Origin: JACQNR01 sp964533045
GTDB taxonomy: Bacteria; Acidobacteriota; Terriglobia; UBA7540
Assembly: GCA_964533045.1 (NCBI GenBank)
Contig: CAZHKT010000114.1
Span: 1-11,883, forward strand
Direction: 5' to 3'
DNA length: 11,883 bases
Part shown: piece after piece, positions 1 to 6,832 of the stretch
How positions within the stretch are numbered: the first letter of the stretch is position 1
Layout: every line of letters begins with the position of its first letter
Position numbers and translations under genes: made by a program
The notes under the pieces: model-generated
Databases searched by the model: none
What the model was told of the DNA's origin: nothing
Seen by the model: only the letters and a program-made list of their open reading frames with translations

Positions 1-121
1 GGACGTGGCCGGCGGCACCAAGGCATCGTCGGCGACGCAGTTCTGCCGGCAGTGCCACTTCACGGGTGCCGGCGGTTCGAATGAAGGCTCCAACATCCTT
101 GGTGTTGACACCGCGTTCTAG
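1..121 (+). CDS. C-terminal end of a c-type cytochrome (partial, 5' end outside window)
   Basis: The frame starting at base 2 is open from the window edge to a TAG at 119-121, giving 39 residues. It contains one canonical haem c attachment motif (C-R-Q-C-H, bases 56-70 or so) followed by a Gly/Ser/Asn-rich tail of about 20 residues. A haem motif this close to the C terminus is typical of multihaem cytochromes, including extracellular filament-forming ones such as OmcS, whose last haem also lies at the very end. Only one motif is visible, so the haem number and family are unknown. It sits directly upstream of a SurA/PpiC-like foldase and a second multihaem cytochrome, so it probably belongs to the same electron-transfer locus. 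An intrinsic terminator follows 19 bases after the stop. Confidence 0.75.
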   Translation, partial: DVAGGTKASSATQFCRQCHFTGAGGSNEGSNILGVDTAF

Positions 122-140
122 TTGGGAGTGACACCACTTC

Positions 141-171
141 GGGGGAGGGGGAAACTCCCCTCCCCCCTTTT
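141..171 (+). terminator. Rho-independent terminator after the first cytochrome
   Basis: A perfect 10-bp inverted repeat made almost only of G and C (bases 141-150 pairing with 157-166) encloses a 6-base loop and is followed by C and TTTT (168-171). This is a strong intrinsic terminator on the plus strand; read on the minus strand there is no T tract. It lies between the cytochrome stop (121) and the next start (192), with only about 20 bases left after it. Downstream genes must therefore be transcribed by partial read-through or from a promoter at or upstream of the hairpin. Confidence 0.75.
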
Positions 172-182
172 CAAAAAGTTTC

Positions 183-186
183 GAGG
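183..186 (+). promoter_or_regulatory. Ribosome binding site favouring the ATG at 192
   Basis: GAGG at 183-186 is only 2 bases before the ATG at 189 but 5 bases before the adjacent in-frame ATG at 192. The second ATG is therefore the better start for the foldase gene. The difference is a single Met residue. Confidence 0.45.
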
Positions 187-191
187 CGATG

Positions 192-1220
192 ATGCGATTC
201 AGGTTGTTGAGTCCGGTGCTGTTGTTGGCGGCAGTTTCGGCGGCCTCCGCCCAGGTGGCGTCGCACGCCCCCACGGCCGCCAAGGCGGGACCGGGCCCCG
301 CGAAGTCGGCACCCGTGCCGCAAGTCATGGACCGGACGGTGGCGCTGGTCAACGGCGCTCCTTTGACCGACCGTGACTTGCTGCGCGAGATGTACTCCAT
401 CTTTCCCTATGCCAAGCAGCACGGCGGATTTCCCAAAGATCTGGAACCCGAAATCCGGCGCGGCGCGCTGGAAATGATCATCTTCGACGAACTGGTCTAT
501 CAGGAAGCGAAGCGCCGCGGGGTCGCCATCTCGCCCGCCCAGCTCGCCCGGGCTGAGAAGGAGTTTCGCCAGCAATTTCCGAGCAAGGAGGTCTACGAAC
601 AGTATCTCCAGATTGAGGCGGGCGGGTCCGCCAAGGTGATGCGCGAAAAGATTCGCCGGGCGCTGATGATTGATGAGGTTCTGAAGGCGGAAGTGGACCT
701 GAAGGCAATGGTCACCGCTGCAGAAGCCAGGGCCTTTTACGAAAAGAATCGCAAACGCTTCGAGCACGGGGAGACCCTGAGGATTCAGACCATTTCCATC
801 ATTCCCCCCTCGAACGCCAGCCCGGAGGTGGTGAAAGAGGCGGGAAAGCGCGCGCAAGAAGCCTACCGCCAGGCCAAGGCCACGAAGAGCTACCGCGAAT
901 TTGGCCTGCTGGCCGAAAAGGTGTCCGATGACGACTGGCGTGTGAATATGGGCGATCGCAAACAAGTGGAGGGTGACAAATTGCCTCCGCCGCTGGTGGC
1001 GGCAGCGCGGAAGATGAAGCCCGGCGAAGTGAGCGAACTTCTCCAGTTCGGGCCGAACTACACCCTCTTCCGGCTCAATGAGTACAAGCCCGCCGGGACG
1101 ACTCCTTTCGCGGAAGTAAAGGCGGAAATCGTATCAGAACTTCAGAAGGCGAAGACCGAGGAATTACGTGCCGGACTCCATAAGAGGCTGCGGAAAAATG
1201 CAAAGGTGGAAGTGCTGTAG
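192..1220 (+). CDS. Exported SurA/PpiC-like peptidyl-prolyl isomerase (chaperone, catalytic site degenerate)
   Basis: The 342-residue protein starts with a clear signal peptide (Arg-containing n-region, hydrophobic core, cleavage after A20 in S-A-A-S-A before Q), so it acts in the periplasm. Residues about 46-175 match the SurA N-terminal chaperone layout: a short 'VALVNGAPLTDRDL' strand-helix entry, then long charged helices. Residues about 188-298 match a parvulin (PpiC) fold: a strand near 196-204, a helix with K-S-Y-R-E-F-G, and 'MKPGEVSELLQFG' near 275-287. Two positions where active parvulins carry His look substituted: the 'HILV' strand reads 'QTISI' (199-203) and the final 'HIIK' strand reads 'TLFRL' (291-295). 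It may therefore fold clients without isomerase activity. Lying between two cytochromes and before a beta barrel, it probably assists export or folding of one of these. Sure of family; client is inferred. Confidence 0.85.
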   Translation: MRFRLLSPVLLLAAVSAASAQVASHAPTAAKAGPGPAKSAPVPQVMDRTVALVNGAPLTDRDLLREMYSIFPYAKQHGGFPKDLEPEIRRGALEMIIFDELVYQEAKRRGVAISPAQLARAEKEFRQQFPSKEVYEQYLQIEAGGSAKVMREKIRRALMIDEVLKAEVDLKAMVTAAEARAFYEKNRKRFEHGETLRIQTISIIPPSNASPEVVKEAGKRAQEAYRQAKATKSYREFGLLAEKVSDDDWRVNMGDRKQVEGDKLPPPLVAAARKMKPGEVSELLQFGPNYTLFRLNEYKPAGTTPFAEVKAEIVSELQKAKTEELRAGLHKRLRKNAKVEVL

Positions 1221-1243
1221 TTCGGCCGTGACCGGGAAACGAA

Positions 1244-3085
1244 ATGTGCAGTCGGCTCCAAATCGCGGGCGTGAGTCTGGCAGCGCTCCTGCTCTGGGCG
1301 GGACCGGCGGCGGCTCAGGTCAGTGTCAGCCGCAACCTCGAGCTCCAAAGCGGCGGCGACCTTTCGTTCGGGTACAGCGGGTCGAACGGCAGCCAGGAGG
1401 CCTCCAGCCATTCCTTTGACCTGGGCGGTCACGGCTGGCTTCGAGGCCATTACTATAAGCCCCAGTTCCTTTCCTTCGAGTTTCAGCCCTACTATCATCG
1501 CTCCGACAATTCTTCGGTCTTTCAGACCATCACCAATGGCAGTGGCTTCACCAGCAATGCCGCCATCTTCAGCGGCAGCCGATTTCCCGGCTCCGTTTCC
1601 TTCGCCCGGACGTTTGACAGCACGGGCCAATTCGGCGTGCCGGGCGTGACGGGAATCACGTCCCGGGGGGACGGGAAGAATTTCAGCGTTTCCTGGAGCG
1701 CCCTGCTGCCGGACATGCCAACCTTCACCGTCAATTACTCCGCCTCTTCGGGCGATTCCAGGATCTTTGGCGCCAATGCGGAGAGCCAATCGAGCTCCCG
1801 GAATCTGACCCTCCAGTCCACCTATCGGATTTCCGGATTCGACTTGATGGGCCAGTACTTCCGCCTCTCGACCAACTCGACATTTCCGTTTTTCTTTACC
1901 GAGGGCGAGATCCAGGAGTCCAAGAATCATTCCCATGCCTTCCTGCTGACGGTCGGGCACAAGCTTCCCCTGACCGGCCACTGGAACCTGGTGTGGAACC
2001 GGACCCATTATGCCGGAGAATATCGCAATGGAAATGCGCAGGGAACGAATGACGGCGTGTTCAATAATGTCAACAGCACCGTGTCTGTAAATCCCACGCG
2101 CAAACTGTCGATCATGGGAGGAGGCACTTACAACGACAACGCCTTCGGCAGCTTCCAACAGCAAATCCTGCAATCGGGGGGCATTCTCCTGCCAGGGCTC
2201 AGCACCTCCTTGAAGACGGTGACGATCAATGGCCAGGCCAGCTACACCGTCATCCCTCGCCTGACGGTATACACCAGAGTAAACCGATACGAGCAGTGGG
2301 CTCCGTCCGGGCGGCGGGGGCTGACGCAGCTCAGCGGGAATGGCTCGTACAGCTTCATCAAGCCCTTTCTCGGGTCCTTCACATTCTCCGGCGGCGTGGT
2401 GGACACTTTCACGCAGCGGGGTAACAACGGCGCCAGCCTGGTGGGAAACGTCAGCTATCTGCGGCGAATTCGCACCTGGGAATTTGGGGCCGATTTCAAT
2501 TATCTGCAGCAGGTGCAGACGCTGTTCGACGTCTATACGACCTCGACCTACCGCTACGGGGCCAGCGTCAAAAGGCGCCTGCGAGGTGTTCAATGGTTTG
2601 GCACGTTCAACGGCAGCCACAGCGGGTTGAGCCAGTTCTCGGGTTCCAGCAGCCGCAGCGAAAGTTTCTCCTCCAGTCTGATCTTCAAGCGCTTCAGTCT
2701 GAACGGGCACTACAGCCAGTCGGAGGGCACCTCCATCCTGACGGCGGGAGGGTTGATCGAGGTTCCGCCCGGCGTGCCCGCGCCGCTGCTCCAGTTGCCG
2801 GTCCTGTATGATGCCCGGAGCTACGGAGGAGGTGCGACGTTTCGTATCTTCCGCCGCAGCAACCTGGGCGCCAGCTACAATAAAGCCCGAAGTTCCACCG
2901 CCAGCCCGCAACTGATGTCCGGCTTTGACTCGACCATTTTCAATTCGCGCTTCCAGATGCGCATGAGGAAGTTGAACGTGGAGGCGAATTACACCCGGTT
3001 CAAGCAGGACATTGCCGCCGGAACGTTTCCTGCGGTCGTCAATTCGTATTACATTAGATTCTCAAGATGGTTCAACATCTTCTAG
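1244..3085 (+). CDS. Outer-membrane beta-barrel protein, candidate porin of an electron conduit
   Basis: The 613-residue protein has a signal peptide (hydrophobic residues 7-20, cleavage after A24 in P-A-A-A before Q). The rest is dominated by short alternating polar/hydrophobic strands rich in Ser, Asn, Gly, Tyr and Phe, separated by turns such as N-G-S and G-N-G, with no long helices. It ends in 'YIRFSRWFNIF', a C-terminal aromatic beta-signal ending in Phe as recognised by the BAM complex. The length suits a barrel of more than 20 strands, similar in size to MtrB/OmbB-type porins that sheathe multihaem cytochromes, but I recognise no family motif and see no CxxC near the N terminus as in MtrB. 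The gene follows the foldase by 23 bp and its 3' end overlaps the NHL-repeat gene by 19 bp. The barrel call is firm; the conduit role comes from context. Confidence 0.75.
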   Translation: MCSRLQIAGVSLAALLLWAGPAAAQVSVSRNLELQSGGDLSFGYSGSNGSQEASSHSFDLGGHGWLRGHYYKPQFLSFEFQPYYHRSDNSSVFQTITNGSGFTSNAAIFSGSRFPGSVSFARTFDSTGQFGVPGVTGITSRGDGKNFSVSWSALLPDMPTFTVNYSASSGDSRIFGANAESQSSSRNLTLQSTYRISGFDLMGQYFRLSTNSTFPFFFTEGEIQESKNHSHAFLLTVGHKLPLTGHWNLVWNRTHYAGEYRNGNAQGTNDGVFNNVNSTVSVNPTRKLSIMGGGTYNDNAFGSFQQQILQSGGILLPGLSTSLKTVTINGQASYTVIPRLTVYTRVNRYEQWAPSGRRGLTQLSGNGSYSFIKPFLGSFTFSGGVVDTFTQRGNNGASLVGNVSYLRRIRTWEFGADFNYLQQVQTLFDVYTTSTYRYGASVKRRLRGVQWFGTFNGSHSGLSQFSGSSSRSESFSSSLIFKRFSLNGHYSQSEGTSILTAGGLIEVPPGVPAPLLQLPVLYDARSYGGGATFRIFRRSNLGASYNKARSSTASPQLMSGFDSTIFNSRFQMRMRKLNVEANYTRFKQDIAAGTFPAVVNSYYIRFSRWFNIF

Positions 3086-4167
3086 CCCGATCCCGCCGGC
3101 GGCCCGGCCGCAAGGCCGGCACGGTGGTGACGTTGGTGGCGTTGCTCTTTGCCCCGGCGATTGCCTCCGGCGGGCGAAAGGACTCGGCGCCTCCGCCTCC
3201 CCCGCCGGACCTGCTGCTGGAAGGCGGGCGCAAACTGGTCTATGAGCGCAGCTTCAGCCTGGAGCGGGATGCCAAGGGCAAACCCGGCTTCTGGGGAAAG
3301 CTGGTCAATTTCGTGGCCGGCGAGCCCGACGTCCGCGGCCTGGTGCGTCCCTACAGCATCGCCGTGGATTCGCGCGGCCGTGCCATTGTGACCGATCCCG
3401 GCGCCCGCGGCGTTCACATCTTTGACTTTGCGGCCAAGAAGTACAAGTTCATCGAGCGGTGGGACAAGGGCAAGGATGCCATGCTCTCCCCGCAGTGCGT
3501 GGCCCTCGATGCACGAGACAACATCTACGTCACGGATTCCGAAGCCGGCAAGATCTTCGTCTTCAATGCCGATGGAAAACTCCAGCGGGCGATCGGGAGC
3601 CTGAAGGGCGGCGAAGGCTATTTCAAGCGTCCGACGGGAATTGCGGTGGATTCTCAGGCCAAACGCATCTACGTCAGTGACACGCTGCGATACCAGATTT
3701 TCGAGGTCGACTTCGAAGGCCGCGTGGTTCGCAGCTTCGGGCAGCGCGGCACGGAACTGGGAGAGTTCAACTATCCCACGGATCTCCTGCTGCACGGTTC
3801 CGATCTGGCAGTGATTGATGCCTTGAATTTTCGCGTTCAGTTCCTGGATCGTCTCTCCTGGAAGTGGAGCGCCATCGGCCGGGGGGGCGACGCGACCGGA
3901 AGCGTGTTCCGGCCCAAAGGCATTGGCCGCGACTCGGAAGGGCACTATTACATCGTGGAGGGCCTGTGGGGCGTCGTGCAGGTGTTTGACCGCGAAGGGC
4001 GGCTGCTGTACTACTTTGGCAAGCGGGGGACGGCGCCGGGTGACTTCATGCTGCCGGCGGGCCTGTTCATTGACCGCCAGGACCGTGTGTTCGTGGTGGA
4101 TTCCTTGAACCAGCGCATCCAGGTGTTCCGTTATTTCGGACTGGGTGAGGGAGGGTCGGCGCAGTGA
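3067..4167 (+). CDS. Exported NHL-repeat beta-propeller protein
   Basis: The protein has 366 residues. A long Arg-rich n-region (residues 7-16) precedes a hydrophobic segment (18-33) ending in A-I-A-S-G, so it is exported; a Pro run (42-47) then leads to the folded part. From about residue 90 onward there are five or six NHL-type repeats, each with the pattern 'P-x-G/S-I-A-V-D' and then 'I-Y-V-x-D' and 'I-x-V-F' (for example 95-120, 142-167, 188-213, 236-260, 283-308, 329-355). They should form a six-bladed propeller. NHL propellers are often binding scaffolds, and genes of this kind recur next to multihaem cytochromes in metal-reducing bacteria. The ATG at 3067 overlaps the barrel gene by 19 bp and has no good Shine-Dalgarno sequence, so translation is probably coupled. 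The n-region has a run of arginines but not a clean Tat consensus. Confidence 0.85.
   Translation: MVQHLLARSRRRPGRKAGTVVTLVALLFAPAIASGGRKDSAPPPPPPDLLLEGGRKLVYERSFSLERDAKGKPGFWGKLVNFVAGEPDVRGLVRPYSIAVDSRGRAIVTDPGARGVHIFDFAAKKYKFIERWDKGKDAMLSPQCVALDARDNIYVTDSEAGKIFVFNADGKLQRAIGSLKGGEGYFKRPTGIAVDSQAKRIYVSDTLRYQIFEVDFEGRVVRSFGQRGTELGEFNYPTDLLLHGSDLAVIDALNFRVQFLDRLSWKWSAIGRGGDATGSVFRPKGIGRDSEGHYYIVEGLWGVVQVFDREGRLLYYFGKRGTAPGDFMLPAGLFIDRQDRVFVVDSLNQRIQVFRYFGLGEGGSAQ
4148..4155 (+). promoter_or_regulatory. Ribosome binding site for the GTG-started cytochrome
   Basis: AGGGAGGG lies inside the end of the NHL-repeat gene, 8 bases before the GTG at 4164. It supports this unusual start codon, which overlaps the upstream stop as GTGA (4164-4167). 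The next residues form a good signal peptide, which also supports the start. Confidence 0.65.
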
Positions 4168-6140
4168 AGAGGCTCCTCCACATCGCCGGCATCCTGATCG
4201 GGCTGGGCGGGGGGACGCTGCTGGCTCAGATCCAGTCGGACATTTTAGGGGCCCACAACTTCTCCCCGGGCGGCGCTTCCTCGGTGCAAGGCCAGTCGTC
4301 GGGGGCCTGCCTGTACTGCCACGCGCCGCATTCCGGCATCGGAGGCGAAACCCCGCTTTGGGCGCAGCAGCTTTCCACGCAGTCCTATACGCTTTATTCC
4401 AGCACGGCTATGCAGAATCTGCCCACCCAGCCCGGCCCCAGCGCCCGGAGCCTGCTTTGCCTCAGTTGCCACGATGGAACGGTTGCGGTTGGAACAACGG
4501 TCCCCTATGGAACGCTGAGCATGAGCGGTTCCATGCCGGCCAGTGACATCTTCGGCGCGCAGTTGCAGAGTTCCCATCCCTTCAGCTTGAAGACCCCGCT
4601 GGTTGATGCCCCTCATCTGGTGCCCAGCCTCGCGGCGACGGGGACCACCGCGGATCCCCTGAACCAGGTCAAGCTGGTCAATGGAACGGTGGAGTGCTCG
4701 AGCTGCCATGAGGCCCACGACCAGCGGCGCGACCCTGTCTCGATGAAGTTTCTGGCGCGAGACGGCGCCAATGGGCAGCTTTGCCTGGCCTGTCACACCG
4801 GCTCGGCGCGCACCGTCAACGGGAAAAATAACCGGCTGGCGCAGTGGGCCTCGAGCATTCACGCCACGTCGGGCAATATCGTGAATGCCGCCGCCAAACT
4901 GGGTGATTACACCTCGGTGGGACAGTTCGCCTGCCTTTCTTGCCACCGCCCCCACAACGCTTATGGGGCAGCGGGGTTGCTCCGTGCCCCGGACCCGCCT
5001 TCGGCCGGCGTCGATGCCTCGACCCAGAGCTGCCTGACGTGCCACAGTGACAATCCCGCCCTGCAGCAGCCCATCCTCAATGTCTACGCCGAGTTCGCCC
5101 AGAAGGGACATCCCCTGCCGGCCGGAAGCCACCAGCACGACATGAACGAGCCGGCCGTCCTGATCAACAACCGCCATGCAACCTGCGTGGACTGTCACAA
5201 CCCGCATTCTTCATTCCAAGTAACGTCATTTGACGAACCACCCACGATCCGGATTTCGCAGACAGGAATCACCGGGGTGAGCATTGCCGACGGGACCACG
5301 GTACTTGAGCCGGCGGCGAATCAATACGAGAATTGCCTGCGCTGCCACGGGTCCAGCCCGGGCAAGCAATCTCTGCAGATTTACGGCTATGCGCCCCTGC
5401 GGGCGGTGAGCGCCGCCGACCCGCTGAACATTATTCCCCAGCTAACCAGTACTTATGGCTCGACCCACCCTGTTTTTCAGGCGCGGAGCAGCGTTCTCCC
5501 CCAGCCCAGCCTGCGGGATTTCATGCTGAAGCTGGACGGCGTTACCAGTAGCGCCCGCTCGCTGGGACCTGGTTCCCGGCTGTTCTGCACGGACTGCCAC
5601 AACAGCGACAAGAATCGGGAGTTTGGTGGCGCGGGTCCCAATGGCCCGCACGGTTCGCCATACGACCACATGCTGGAAAGGCGGTACGAATTCAGCCAGG
5701 TGGGAGTTGGCGCAGGCCCGGGAACGCCGGTGCTCAATCTCTTCCCGTCCCCCGATTTGAGCGCCGGCGGAGCAAGTCCTGGGCCCTACGCGCTCTGTGC
5801 CAAGTGTCATGACCTCTCCATGATCATGACGGCAAGCAGTTTTTCCATTCCGGGGCCCAACACCGGCCACGGACTTCACGTTTCCGACATTGGCCTTTCC
5901 TGTTCCACTTGTCACGCGGCGCACGGCATGGGATCGCTCTCCCCAACCATTTCAGGAGAACGACTGGTGAATTTCGACGTCAACGTGGTGGCTCCCAACG
6001 GCGCTTCTCCGATCCAGTACAGCCGGGCGACCAATACGTGCGTTCTCGCCTGCCACGGGTACAACCACAACTCGGATGGAACGGTGACAGTGATGAGTTC
6101 AATAACGAATCCGCTCACCCCTGCGGTTCGCTCCAGGTGA
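4164..6140 (+). CDS. Exported multihaem cytochrome c, eleven CxxCH plus one CxxxCH motif
   Basis: The 658-residue protein begins with a signal peptide (K2-R3, hydrophobic 4-20, cleavage after A21 before Q). CxxCH motifs start at C49, C99, C178, C207, C257, C290, C341, C391, C475, C545 and C580. A twelfth site at C626-H631 has three residues between the cysteines (C-V-L-A-C-H). Five motifs have the 'CxxCHxxH' form of the doubled-CXXCH family (49, 178, 257, 341, 580). Other histidines (for example H138, H233, H316, H323, H325, H435, H496, H502, H569, H572) could be distal ligands, so mostly bis-His haems are likely. 'CLSCHDGTVA' near the second haem is a common signature of periplasmic or outer-surface cytochromes of metal reducers. 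No lipobox or C-terminal anchor is seen. The gene overlaps the NHL gene by 4 bp. It should carry electrons through the envelope; partners are inferred from the operon. Confidence 0.93.
   Translation: MKRLLHIAGILIGLGGGTLLAQIQSDILGAHNFSPGGASSVQGQSSGACLYCHAPHSGIGGETPLWAQQLSTQSYTLYSSTAMQNLPTQPGPSARSLLCLSCHDGTVAVGTTVPYGTLSMSGSMPASDIFGAQLQSSHPFSLKTPLVDAPHLVPSLAATGTTADPLNQVKLVNGTVECSSCHEAHDQRRDPVSMKFLARDGANGQLCLACHTGSARTVNGKNNRLAQWASSIHATSGNIVNAAAKLGDYTSVGQFACLSCHRPHNAYGAAGLLRAPDPPSAGVDASTQSCLTCHSDNPALQQPILNVYAEFAQKGHPLPAGSHQHDMNEPAVLINNRHATCVDCHNPHSSFQVTSFDEPPTIRISQTGITGVSIADGTTVLEPAANQYENCLRCHGSSPGKQSLQIYGYAPLRAVSAADPLNIIPQLTSTYGSTHPVFQARSSVLPQPSLRDFMLKLDGVTSSARSLGPGSRLFCTDCHNSDKNREFGGAGPNGPHGSPYDHMLERRYEFSQVGVGAGPGTPVLNLFPSPDLSAGGASPGPYALCAKCHDLSMIMTASSFSIPGPNTGHGLHVSDIGLSCSTCHAAHGMGSLSPTISGERLVNFDVNVVAPNGASPIQYSRATNTCVLACHGYNHNSDGTVTVMSSITNPLTPAVRSR
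6135..6140 (+). promoter_or_regulatory. Ribosome binding site overlapping the cytochrome stop codon
   Basis: AGGTGA contains the TGA stop of the cytochrome gene (6138-6140) and lies 4 bases before the ATG at 6145. Termination of the cytochrome and initiation of the TPR gene are therefore likely to be coupled. Confidence 0.55.
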
Positions 6141-6144
6141 TCTG

Positions 6145-6807
6145 ATGACTCCTGACTCGACTCCTCCTACCCCCCCCAGCTGGACGGTGCGACAGGCTGT
6201 CCTGGGGGCGGCGATCCCCTTCGTGCTGGGGGCCATGCTCGGAGTTCTGGCGCGACGGGTCGAGCCCCCCAAGCCTCGGGTTGCAACGGTCCCCCCGGCC
6301 TCGGCGGCGCGCCCCGCGCCCGCGCTGACCCCGGCATCGGTGACCCCGGAGCGCGTGAAACACATGGCGGATAAGAAGGCGGAACCGCTGCTGGCCGAGC
6401 TCAAAAGCAAGCCGGATGATCCAGTGCTGCTAGCCAAAGTGGGGAACATCTATTACGTGACCCGCAACTACAGCGAGGCCTGTACCTATTTTCAACGCTC
6501 GCTTGATATCAAAGAGGATCCTGTCCTGCGGGTTGAACTGGGCCGCGCTTACTTCTACGCGGGCGACCCGGATCAAGCGTTGAGCCAATTTGAAAAAGTG
6601 CTAAAAACCGACCCCGGCAACGCCAATGCCATGTTCAACATCGGAATGATCAAATGGCAGAGCAAGTTTGACGTGGATGGCGCCATGGCGGCCTGGAAGC
6701 AGCTTCTCAAACAGCACCCCAACCATCCCCGCCGCGCGGAAGTCGAGAAGCTGATTGCCCGCGCCCGTCAGCACCGCGACCTGAAAAGACCCTCGGCGAA
6801 GCCCTGA
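6145..6807 (+). CDS. Membrane-anchored TPR protein, CcmI/NrfG-like, probable cytochrome assembly factor
   Basis: The 220-residue protein has a Pro-rich N terminus, one transmembrane segment at about residues 16-36, then R-R, and a Pro/Ala-rich linker (40-68). The rest is helical with about three tetratricopeptide repeats (roughly 92-125, 126-159, 160-193), showing the A/G-x-x-Y and 'DPDQALSQFEKVLKTDPGN' patterns. The last repeat, 'AMAAWKQLLKQHPNHP', resembles the C-terminal TPR part of the haem-lyase partner CcmI (also called CycH) and NrfG, which hold apocytochromes for haem attachment. It begins 4 bases after the cytochrome stop, which fits a chaperone for that apocytochrome. It could equally be a general TPR scaffold, as no residue seen here is diagnostic. 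It is the last gene of the plus-strand run and converges on the decarboxylase gene. Confidence 0.75.
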   Translation: MTPDSTPPTPPSWTVRQAVLGAAIPFVLGAMLGVLARRVEPPKPRVATVPPASAARPAPALTPASVTPERVKHMADKKAEPLLAELKSKPDDPVLLAKVGNIYYVTRNYSEACTYFQRSLDIKEDPVLRVELGRAYFYAGDPDQALSQFEKVLKTDPGNANAMFNIGMIKWQSKFDVDGAMAAWKQLLKQHPNHPRRAEVEKLIARARQHRDLKRPSAKP

Positions 6808-6832
6808 GGCCTTCTCGTCGGTTCGCCTTCCG

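Noticed and set aside
1142..2911. 589-codon open frame antisense to the barrel gene
   Set aside because: Long antisense frames are common in GC-rich DNA. The barrel frame has a signal peptide, strand pattern and terminal Phe; the antisense product has none of these.
6795..6827. Hairpin GGCGAA/TTCGCC between the convergent TPR and decarboxylase genes as a terminator
   Set aside because: The 6-bp stem has a 21-base loop, a G-G clash next to the stem, and no T tract on either strand.
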